A stretch of 64,000 nt of DNA from contig CAVPZG010000005.1 in the NCBI GenBank assembly GCA_963710205.1, positions 434,001 to 498,000 of the forward strand, read 5' to 3'. Source of the DNA: Pacificimonas sp963710205. GTDB taxonomy: Bacteria; Pseudomonadota; Alphaproteobacteria; Sphingomonadales; Sphingomonadaceae. A model generated the notes under the pieces. The model did not search any database and was not told the DNA's origin. It saw only the letters and a list, made by a program, of their open reading frames with translations. Positions 1 through 8,961 of the stretch are shown one piece after another; position 1 is the stretch's first letter; every line of letters begins with the position of its first letter. A program made the position numbers and the translations under genes.

Positions 1-247
1 CGACCGGTTCTGGTTGTTACGGGGGCGATATGCTTCAGGTCTGGATTTCGTGCAGCTTTGGGCGCGGCAGGCGCTGTCGGGCTTTACTTCACTCCTTACC
101 TCAAAAATGCCTCCCTCGGCACGTCAACTCGGCGGGGCACAAGTTAGTTGTTTACCCTAGACCGCGCGCGGATAATTAGCATGCGCTACAGTTCATGCAA
201 GATTCATTACATCATGCCTGATGTGCTGAATTGCGGAAAGGCACGAA
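1..247. other. Left-edge intergenic region
   Basis: No coding region can be supported here. One plus-strand frame is open from the edge to a stop near base 147, but its translation resembles no family I know. A purine-rich GGAAAGG about six bases before base 248 is a plausible ribosome binding site for the first gene. Confidence 0.4.
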
Positions 248-1258
248 ATGTCGCTTAAGTCCCTGATATTCAAGTCCGCTGAGGCCGCGAGTGTTATGCG
301 TCTTGCGCGACGTATGACGCGTGGACGCCTGCGAATCCTCTGCTATCACGGCCTCTGGACGGTTGGGGATGCCCCTTATGGCGACCGTTTGTTCATGCCT
401 GCGGCTCAGTTCGCCGCGCGTATGGAATGGCTCGCCGCATCCGGCTACCCCATCCTGCCACTGGGGCAGGCGGTGGAGATGCTGGCCGAGGATCGTGTGC
501 CCGATGGCGCGACCGTCATCACCATCGATGATGGCTGGGCCTCCACCTACACCCACATGCTGCCCCTGTTCGAACGGCTGAACCTGCCCGCGACATGTTA
601 TGTGACGACCTATTACGCCGAAAAGCGCGGTCCTGTCGTCAACGTGGCCGTCAATTTCCTCATGGAGCGGGCGGCGGGCGGCACCTATGAGCTGCCTGAT
701 CTGCTCGGGGCGCCCATCACCCTGTCCGATGCCGCCAGCCGGGACGCGGCGGGCATGAAGATCCGGCAGGCCCTGGACGCGCTCGGCTTCGATGACCGCA
801 TCACGGCGCTGCTCGCGGTCGCGGACCGCCTTGGCGTCGGCACGGAACCCTGGTTTTCCGGCCGGCAGTTCCATCTGATGACGCCGGAGGAGATCGGCGA
901 TGCCAGTGCGCGTGGCCTCGACATCCAGCTCCACACCCACCGCCACCGGGGTCTGCATAACGGCGTCGATCATGTCGCGGGCGAACTGGCGGAGAACCGC
1001 GATCATCTCCGCGCGATGATCGGCGACGGCCCGCCGCTCGACCAGTTCTGCTATCCCAGCGGAGGTTTCGATCCCGAGGGAGAGGCGATCCTGGCGGCTG
1101 CGGGCATAAAGTCCGCCACGCTGGTGGATGAAGGTATAAACGCGCCCGGAACCAATCCGTACCGGCTCCGCCGTTTCCTCGACGGACGCTCTGTTGCGCG
1201 GGAGCATGTTCACGCCTATTTGAGCGGCACACTCGACCTAATCGAACGGGTTCGCTGA
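248..1258 (+). CDS. Polysaccharide deacetylase (NodB-like, carbohydrate esterase 4 family)
   Basis: The 336-residue protein carries the NodB-homology fold of metal-dependent deacetylases, which remove acetyl groups from N-acetylated surface sugars. Motif 1 is TIDDGW near residues 92-97, with the catalytic and metal-binding Asp pair. A His-rich motif HTHRH lies at 229-233 and supplies metal ligands. YPSGGF near 269 matches the later substrate-groove motif. There is no clear signal peptide, so location is uncertain. The ATG at 248 has a GGAAAGG site just upstream. The next gene starts 33 bases downstream but is a translation factor, so a shared function is unlikely. The family call is firm; the natural substrate is unknown. 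Confidence 0.87.
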   Translation: MSLKSLIFKSAEAASVMRLARRMTRGRLRILCYHGLWTVGDAPYGDRLFMPAAQFAARMEWLAASGYPILPLGQAVEMLAEDRVPDGATVITIDDGWASTYTHMLPLFERLNLPATCYVTTYYAEKRGPVVNVAVNFLMERAAGGTYELPDLLGAPITLSDAASRDAAGMKIRQALDALGFDDRITALLAVADRLGVGTEPWFSGRQFHLMTPEEIGDASARGLDIQLHTHRHRGLHNGVDHVAGELAENRDHLRAMIGDGPPLDQFCYPSGGFDPEGEAILAAAGIKSATLVDEGINAPGTNPYRLRRFLDGRSVAREHVHAYLSGTLDLIERVR

Positions 1259-1291
1259 ACCCTTCTCACATTTGACTTACCGGAGGCTGCA

Positions 1292-2974
<1,683 letters not shown>

Positions 2975-2983
2975 GGGTTCGCC

Positions 2984-3821
2984 TCAGTCGAGCCTTGCAG
3001 GTCCGCCGCCGCCGGTATCGGGGGCGTCATCGTCCGCCACGGGATCTTCCTCGGTGCCGTCATCATCTGCGGCGTCGCCAGGATTTTCTTCCCGGCTACC
3101 GTCGTTCCAGGTGCAGCTGGCCAGATCTGCGGCTGACAGGCCGGTGGTGTTGGTGATCGTCTGCAGGGACAATTCGCGAGAGATGAAGGCGGCCTGATAT
3201 TTGATGTCTCGGGGCCTGAACAGCTCGGAGAGGTCCGAAAGGACGCCGCCGCCACCAAAAAGCGGCTCATACTTGTAATTCACTTCTGCGAACATGACCG
3301 TGTTCGGCCACAGAACCTGCATTCCATTTACGAGTGGCAGTTTCGTGAGATTGGGTTCGCCGTCCGAATAGCGGCCGTCAAACTCATGGCCGATCGCGCT
3401 TTCTTCGTTCAGGCCGCCTTCGCAGCGCTGCCAGCGAACTTCATGGCCGTTATAGGTCGGCTTGCCGCCCGGTGTGGCGGACGGAGTCGGGGGATGGGCC
3501 GTGATCGAGGAGAGGATGATATTCCCCCGCTCCTCAAAATTCTTCGAGTTCCATTCCCAGCCTGGCACCCAGCAGCAGGGTCTGAACGTCCGTTTCGTCG
3601 ATCGAATCGCGGAAACGGGCGGCAAGATCGGATGTCGATGTCGCGACGCGGCTAAGCTGCTGATGTGTCACAGCCAGATTGACGAGTTCAAGTCCGCCCA
3701 GAAAGGTGACGGTCAGAAACGGAAGCGCCAGCGCAAATTCAAGGAATGCGACGCCGCTTTCGTCACTCGAAAGTCTCGACCTGCGATTCTTTAGGATCGA
3801 CCGAAGTTTCAGCATTGTCAT
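2984..3821 (-). pseudogene. TadE-like pilus assembly protein, interrupted by a +1 frameshift
   Basis: Read on the minus strand, the first part (3821 to 3534, 95 residues) starts with the TadE signature: a basic stretch, then DESGVAFLEFALALPFL, one membrane helix and a soluble start. It ends at TTT TGA. If one T of the TTTT run (complement of 3536-3539) is skipped, translation continues as EFEERGNIILSSI for about 184 more residues to 2984, giving a normal protein of about 279 residues. The start overlaps the stop of the gene before it by one base, so it is the third gene of an operon. The break could be a real mutation, a sequencing error, or recoding like that of prfB; no upstream Shine-Dalgarno stimulator is obvious. 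Confidence 0.75.
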
Positions 3822-4489
3822 TATTCCTCGATGCAGACTTCTTCGCGCGCATAGCTTGCGGCACTACCGAAGGGCTCGTTCTTGATCGCGGCATTCAGAT
3901 CGATGACCATCTTGTCCCCGGCGAATGTCTTCGACAGGGAAAATAACGGCTCATAGGAGACAGCCAGACCGAAATAGACGATGTCTTCCGATCCGCCGAC
4001 GCCGTCCGTACCCGCGATGTTTTCCGTCCATTCGCCATTGCCGTCGACGTCGATGAAACAGTCGTCGACACCGGGCGCGCCGCCCAGCGGAACGGCATCA
4101 TGTGTGATCGGCTCAGGATTTTCGATGTCCTGAAAATCCTGATAGGATTTCACGTCGACGTCGAAATTGGCTCCCGGTATTCCCTTCACCTGCTCACGGA
4201 CATATTCCGTGATCAGTTCCAGCGATGTCGGCGGCGTGGCATCGTCGTCCTCACCGCCTGCCTCGTCATCATCGGAATCGTCAGTGGCCTCGTTCGTCAG
4301 GAAGAAGCCGGTTGCGGACAGCCGCGAAACTTCACGAATGATGCCTTCGGTCTTGGCCGTGGCGTAGGAGTAATAGCCGACCTCGATCGCGCCGAGCAGG
4401 AACGTCATCATCGGCAGAACCAGAACGGTAAATTCGATGATGTAGCTGCCCCGTTCGTCGGAACGGAATTTCCGCTTTTTGCCAATCAT
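3821..4489 (-). CDS. TadE-like pilus assembly protein
   Basis: The 222-residue protein begins with a short basic segment, then DERGSYIIEFTVLVLPMM, the TadE-type N-terminal motif with the Glu-Phe pair, running into one hydrophobic helix (about residues 16-40). The remainder is a soluble, acidic, probably periplasmic domain with an Asp/Glu-rich insert near residues 68-85. TadE-like proteins are pseudopilins or assembly partners of Tad (Flp) pili. It overlaps the upstream vWA gene by four bases (ATGA) and abuts the third gene, so translation is probably coupled. No other tad gene (ATPase, platform protein, prepilin or peptidase) lies in the window. Confidence 0.82.
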   Translation of the reverse strand: MIGKKRKFRSDERGSYIIEFTVLVLPMMTFLLGAIEVGYYSYATAKTEGIIREVSRLSATGFFLTNEATDDSDDDEAGGEDDDATPPTSLELITEYVREQVKGIPGANFDVDVKSYQDFQDIENPEPITHDAVPLGGAPGVDDCFIDVDGNGEWTENIAGTDGVGGSEDIVYFGLAVSYEPLFSLSKTFAGDKMVIDLNAAIKNEPFGSAASYAREEVCIEE

Positions 4490-6318
4490 TTCGATACCCT
4501 CAGATAGCCGATATTCTGACCGATACGTTCGAACGCATCCCCAAGGGCTTCCGCGCTGTCGGCCTCATAGAAATGGTCTACCGTTGTCGCACAGCTGCGG
4601 ATGGCATCCTCGTCGGCGCCGCCCACATCGGAAGAGAAGGCGATGGTCGAGACTTCGATGCCCTGTCGCTTGGCGGATTCGCACAGCAGGCGGAAACGCC
4701 GGCGATGCTGTTCGACCGGGTCCGCATCGGCACCGGTCGTGACATTGTTGCCATAGCTGGTCTTGTAGCGGCCGTAGCCGTAGCTGCTGTATAGCGACCC
4801 GTTCGTGTTCATCAGTCCGTCGGACATGAAAACCAGATAGCGCGCCACGGGACGTCCGCCATGGACGTTGTCATTCTCAAAGGGCGCGCGCGGACTGATC
4901 ATGGCCAACCCCCAGTACATCCCGACGTCGTGATAGGTGTTGCCGCCCACATTCAGGTCATCGATATAATCTTCCAGATCGGAAATGCTGTCTTCGGTCA
5001 GCAGTAGGGCTTCATCGGGACAGCCCCAGTTCGGTCCCGGTGCGGATGACCTGTTGTCACTGACCGAACCATATTCCGCGATCGCATTGGGCCGAAAACC
5101 GTTTCTGATGCGATAGGGAAGCCGGGTCGTCGTGTCGCCGTTGTCTTCGGGCAATTTGAACGTGTTGTCACTTGCGGCCGCGCCGCTGGAGGGCGGCCCG
5201 TAACGACCCGGAAACTGATCGGCTCCTGATGTACCGGACAGGGCGAGGCCGCGATCCGGCAGGTAGATATAGGGTTGCCAGGCGGGCGCGGTGCCGTCTG
5301 GCGCCCGGTCGATAATGTCCCAAGCGTCTTCAGGAATGGACGACAGCGGAGTCGAGGCGTTTATGTCCTGACGGGTGGGCCGCGCTTCAACGCAGCCTTT
5401 CCAGTCATATGGCGACGTTCCGCCGCCAACACCGCGGCTCACGAAGCCGGACAGGTTCAGCTGCATTTCCTCCTCGCGAGGATAGCCGAAATAGTCCTGG
5501 GCTTTGTCATACCAGCGATTATTGTAATAATCGTTGTTCGTATAGCAGTAATTGTTGAACCACCGGCACTGAATACGCTCATATTCTCTGGCGTAGTATT
5601 TTCCGGTTGTCTCTATGTAGGATGAGTCTTCTTCGTAAAGCAGATGGCCAATATTTACAGACTGGCTATATGGTACGACGCCGACACGCACCCTCAGTCC
5701 CGCTGGACCCAGCTGCGTACGCAGGTTGCCCATGACGGCAAGAAGCGACTTGGTCGCGTCCTGCAAGGCCTCGATCCGGGTTTTGCTGCCAAGCGTTTCC
5801 CCCATCGATCCCGTCACGTCCAGAACCAGCACGACATCGACATTGTTACCGGAACGCTGCGACGAGCAGGAAACGGAAATGGGCAGTGTCTCGACGCCGA
5901 CGACGCGCATCAGGCTCGTTGGCACGGCCGTGGACAGGGTCAGTGTCATTTCACCGTTGGTGGAATTCACATCGGCCTCCCATTCGATGGGGGTGGAGCC
6001 GAAGGTGCCATCCTTGAAATTATAATCGACGAACTGATCGATCTCGACCGATCCCGCGTCCGTCCCGCCCATCGACGGCGAGGTATCTTCGGGAAGCACT
6101 TTGCGTCCGGCCAGCGCGGCCGCGTCGCATGTCTGCGCCAGCCGGGCTTCGGCCATGTAGCCGCGCGTCATGTCGACGCCGCCGCCGACAGCCGCCAGCA
6201 AAGGAAAAAGGCCGGCCGTGATGATCAGCATCGCGTTGCCGCTCTCGTCTTTGGCGAGGCGGCGCAGGATGCCCTGCGGTCGTTCGATCTGCTTCTGAGT
6301 CCCCGTCATGGTCTTCAT
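4486..6318 (-). CDS. TadG-like pilus assembly protein with von Willebrand factor A domain
   Basis: The 610-residue protein has an N-terminal TadG-like segment (DESGNAMLIITAGLFPLL, about residues 24-41) with a single membrane helix. A von Willebrand A domain follows: the MIDAS motif is DVTGSM at 167-172, with Thr where Ser is usual, and the domain closes near the C terminus with a VSTIAFSS strand. The middle (about 225-450) is a Tyr/Asn/Gly-rich insert that breaks up the vWA fold. Such proteins anchor in the inner membrane and reach outward. This gene is first in a three-gene operon with two TadE-like proteins and overlaps the next by four bases. Function in adhesion or pilus assembly is inferred. 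Confidence 0.83.
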   Translation of the reverse strand: MKTMTGTQKQIERPQGILRRLAKDESGNAMLIITAGLFPLLAAVGGGVDMTRGYMAEARLAQTCDAAALAGRKVLPEDTSPSMGGTDAGSVEIDQFVDYNFKDGTFGSTPIEWEADVNSTNGEMTLTLSTAVPTSLMRVVGVETLPISVSCSSQRSGNNVDVVLVLDVTGSMGETLGSKTRIEALQDATKSLLAVMGNLRTQLGPAGLRVRVGVVPYSQSVNIGHLLYEEDSSYIETTGKYYAREYERIQCRWFNNYCYTNNDYYNNRWYDKAQDYFGYPREEEMQLNLSGFVSRGVGGGTSPYDWKGCVEARPTRQDINASTPLSSIPEDAWDIIDRAPDGTAPAWQPYIYLPDRGLALSGTSGADQFPGRYGPPSSGAAASDNTFKLPEDNGDTTTRLPYRIRNGFRPNAIAEYGSVSDNRSSAPGPNWGCPDEALLLTEDSISDLEDYIDDLNVGGNTYHDVGMYWGLAMISPRAPFENDNVHGGRPVARYLVFMSDGLMNTNGSLYSSYGYGRYKTSYGNNVTTGADADPVEQHRRRFRLLCESAKRQGIEVSTIAFSSDVGGADEDAIRSCATTVDHFYEADSAEALGDAFERIGQNIGYLRVSK

Positions 6319-6424
6319 ACTTTCCCGCTTTCAGTCCCGCCACTTCGTCTTGAACGGGACTCTTCAGAGAGAGCCGATTAGGGGATCAGGGCTAACAAGG
6401 GTTTCATGAACAGGGTTACGCGGC

Positions 6425-7030
6425 GTGGTTAATGAAAATGAAGACGATGCGGGCGCCGCGAACGGGCTTGCCAGCCTCATGGCGCTCGATCCCGCCCGCT
6501 ACTTCGCGTCGCTGTTCGCGCCGTCGTCACGGCGAACGGGTCTGGTTAATCTGCACCTCCTCGATCTGCGCCTCGCTGCCGCGCGGCGGGATGCGAGCGA
6601 GTTGCAGATCGCGCTGATCAAGCTTGCCTGGTGGCGCGATGCGCTGGCCGACCTGCCGGCGAGGGCGGCGGCAGGGGAGCCCCTGCTGGCCGCGCTCGCT
6701 GCGGCGGATGTCGGCGACTGGCCGCCCCTGCTGGCCGCTCTCGCCGAGGCGCATATGGATATGGCCGAAGGGCAGGCCGACGCGCCCGCGCGGCGCGGCC
6801 GGGCTCTGTTCGTGGCCGCGGGCGCCCTTCTGTCACCGCGGGCCAACCAGGATGTGCTGAAAAGCGCGGGCGGTGCATGGGGCGCGGGCAGGCGGATGGC
6901 TTCCGAAACGCAGATACCGGCGGTTCTGCGGCCGATCACAGCCCTCTGCCGCGTTGCCGATGACAAGGGCCGCAGTCCGGCGCGGACTCAGTTCGCAATG
7001 CTGGCTCATATATTGACCGGGCGTCCCTGA
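6425..7030 (+). CDS. Short squalene/phytoene synthase-like protein
   Basis: This 201-residue protein resembles the first half of the squalene/phytoene synthase superfamily, in the NDUFAF6-like branch: LDPARYFASLFAP, then a helix, then IALIKLAWWRDAL, the counterpart of a conserved E-[IL]-x-L-x-W-W-R segment. The aspartate-rich DxxxD motifs that bind prenyl diphosphate are not seen, and the length is well short of true synthases. It is therefore unlikely to make phytoene; an assembly-factor-like role is possible but unproven. I keep the GTG at 6425, although the recognisable part begins only at the internal Met near residue 19. It is divergent from the tadG-like operon. Confidence 0.6.
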   Translation: MVNENEDDAGAANGLASLMALDPARYFASLFAPSSRRTGLVNLHLLDLRLAAARRDASELQIALIKLAWWRDALADLPARAAAGEPLLAALAAADVGDWPPLLAALAEAHMDMAEGQADAPARRGRALFVAAGALLSPRANQDVLKSAGGAWGAGRRMASETQIPAVLRPITALCRVADDKGRSPARTQFAMLAHILTGRP

Positions 7031-7067
7031 TCTGGCGAGAGGCCGGACGTGTGAAAGGGGGCATGGA

Positions 7068-7550
7068 ATGACAGGCTGGAAACGACTGGCGCTCTTCGGG
7101 GTGATTGCCGCTCTGGCTGCGATCGCGATCATTGGTTGGTCGCGGTCGAAACCGGCCATCACCGTCCCGCCGCCGCCCGCGCCGCGCGCTGCTGTCGCGG
7201 CTGCCCCTGCGGCCATTTCCTGTCCGGCCACACCCGTTTGCGCGCCCGCCGAGACACAGGCCCCGCCGCCCGCACCCGCGGCGGATCCCGTTCTGCGCGA
7301 GCGCAAGCGTTTTGATCGCAACGACCGCAATGACGATGGGGTCGTAAATCAGACCGAATATCTGAACTCGCGCCAGCGCAGTTTCGAAAAGATGGATGCG
7401 AATGGCGACGGCCTCATCAATTTCAGCGAGTACAGCGTGAAGCAGCGGGAACGCTTTGCGCGCTCCGACTGCGACCGTACGGGAACGCTCAACCCGGACG
7501 AATTCCGCTCCACCGCCACCCGCAAGGATGCGCCCGACCCGGATTGCTGA
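7068..7550 (+). CDS. Membrane-anchored or secreted EF-hand protein
   Basis: The N terminus (residues 1-25) is a basic start followed by a long hydrophobic segment, either a signal peptide or an anchor. A Pro/Ala-rich linker with two Cys residues (52 and 58) follows to about residue 74. Three EF-hand calcium-binding loops come next: D86-E97, D110-E121 and D134-E145, each with the D-x-[DN]-x-x-G pattern and terminal Glu. Another Cys lies in the third loop. Proteins like this are common in alphaproteobacteria and probably sense or buffer periplasmic calcium. The gene ends 30 bases before the glycosyltransferase; no functional link is evident. Confidence 0.8.
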   Translation: MTGWKRLALFGVIAALAAIAIIGWSRSKPAITVPPPPAPRAAVAAAPAAISCPATPVCAPAETQAPPPAPAADPVLRERKRFDRNDRNDDGVVNQTEYLNSRQRSFEKMDANGDGLINFSEYSVKQRERFARSDCDRTGTLNPDEFRSTATRKDAPDPDC

Positions 7551-7580
7551 TGTCCGCCGCTCTCCCTAGGACGGGCGGCC

Positions 7581-8867
7581 ATGAAGATCCTCATCATAAC
7601 GGGCCTGTTCCCACCCAACGCCCCCACAGCCACCGTCCGCGCGCCGAAATTCGCGCGCTATCTTCTCGATGCCGGACATGATGTGCGCGTGCTGGCGGCT
7701 GAGAACATGCAATTTCCCGCCGCCGTCGATCCCGAGATCCCTGCGGAACGCATCACCCATGTGCGTTATGTCCGGCGCGGCCGCAGCGCGCCCATGACCG
7801 AAGCGGACCAGCCGGCACCAAATGCGAAACCCGCCGCCGACGTCGCGGGTCATGACGCCGCCACGGGCCTTCGCGCCTTCTGGTGGAAGCTGCAATATCT
7901 GCCCGACCCGCATGTCACCTGGATACGTCCGGCGGTCGAGGCGGGCGCGCGCATGGCGGCGTCCTGGCGGCCGGATGTGCTCTTCTCCTCCGGTCCGCCG
8001 CACAGCTCGCATCTGGTGGCCGCGAAATTGTCGGCGCGGCTTGATATCCCTTATGTCGCCGAGCTGCGCGACCTCTGGTCGGACAATCTCTATGGCAAGC
8101 GGCAGGGACTGGGCGGGCGGCTGATCGGCACGGCGGAGCGCTGGCTGGAACGCCGCGCGCTGTCGGGCGCTGCGGCGTTGGTCGCCGTCACGAAGGGGGC
8201 GGCGGCCCGGCTCGCCAAACGCTTTTCAAAGCCTGTCATCGATGCTGCCAATGGCTATGATCCCGCGGATTTCGCCGGACTGGACGACCCCGCGCCGCTC
8301 GATCCCGGCAAACTGACCATCATCCATGCCGGCTCGACCTATGGCGGACGCCGCTCGCCCGAACCCCTTTTCGCGGCGCTCGCGCGCATGGGCGATGCCG
8401 CCACGGGCATCAGCGTGAACTTCTATGGGGAGGATGTCAGCATCGCCCTCGGCATGGCGGAACGGGCAGGGGTGGCGCATCTGGTGGAGGGTCACGGCGC
8501 CATCCCGCGCGCCGAAATTCTCCGCATCGAACGGGCCGCCGACATATTGCTGCTGCTGCGTTTCGATACCGAGGGTGAGAAGCACGTCGTGGCGGGCAAG
8601 CTCTATGAATATGCGGGCGCGCGCCGTCCCGTCCTCTGCCATGGCCAGATGGCAGGAGAGGCATCCGACCTGATCCAGCGGAACGATCTGGGGCTTGTAT
8701 CCAACGATCCTGCGGAAATCGCCGACTGGCTCAACGAGAAACTGGCGGCGCGGCGGTCCGGACGTCTGCCTGACCTTCCTGAGGGGCCGGCGCTTGCGCT
8801 CACCCGCGGCGAGCAGTTCGCGAAGGTCGAAAAACTGCTGGGCGAAACCGTGTCCCATCTCGGCTGA
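7581..8867 (+). CDS. Glycosyltransferase, GT4-like (GT-B fold)
   Basis: The 428-residue protein opens with MKILIITGLFPPNAPTATVR, typical of GT-B enzymes such as WbuB-like transferases. Features include LFSSGPPHSSH near residue 135, PYVAELRDLWSDN near 155, and the start of the second Rossmann domain near residue 245 (LTIIHAGSTYGGR). The donor-site region near 310-350 reads EILRIERAADILLLL and then GKLYEYAGARRPVL, which includes the conserved Glu environment. It would transfer a sugar from a nucleotide donor during surface polysaccharide synthesis. It stands alone, with no other glycan gene nearby except the deacetylase 6 kb upstream, so the acceptor is unknown. Confidence 0.85.
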   Translation: MKILIITGLFPPNAPTATVRAPKFARYLLDAGHDVRVLAAENMQFPAAVDPEIPAERITHVRYVRRGRSAPMTEADQPAPNAKPAADVAGHDAATGLRAFWWKLQYLPDPHVTWIRPAVEAGARMAASWRPDVLFSSGPPHSSHLVAAKLSARLDIPYVAELRDLWSDNLYGKRQGLGGRLIGTAERWLERRALSGAAALVAVTKGAAARLAKRFSKPVIDAANGYDPADFAGLDDPAPLDPGKLTIIHAGSTYGGRRSPEPLFAALARMGDAATGISVNFYGEDVSIALGMAERAGVAHLVEGHGAIPRAEILRIERAADILLLLRFDTEGEKHVVAGKLYEYAGARRPVLCHGQMAGEASDLIQRNDLGLVSNDPAEIADWLNEKLAARRSGRLPDLPEGPALALTRGEQFAKVEKLLGETVSHLG

Positions 8868-8961
8868 TCATCTCTGACGCCGGGGAGACTCCACTGGCCT
8901 TCGCGCGCGCACCCGCGTAAGGAGAAGGCAGCATATCCCATAAGCGGCAGGACCAGCAAAA

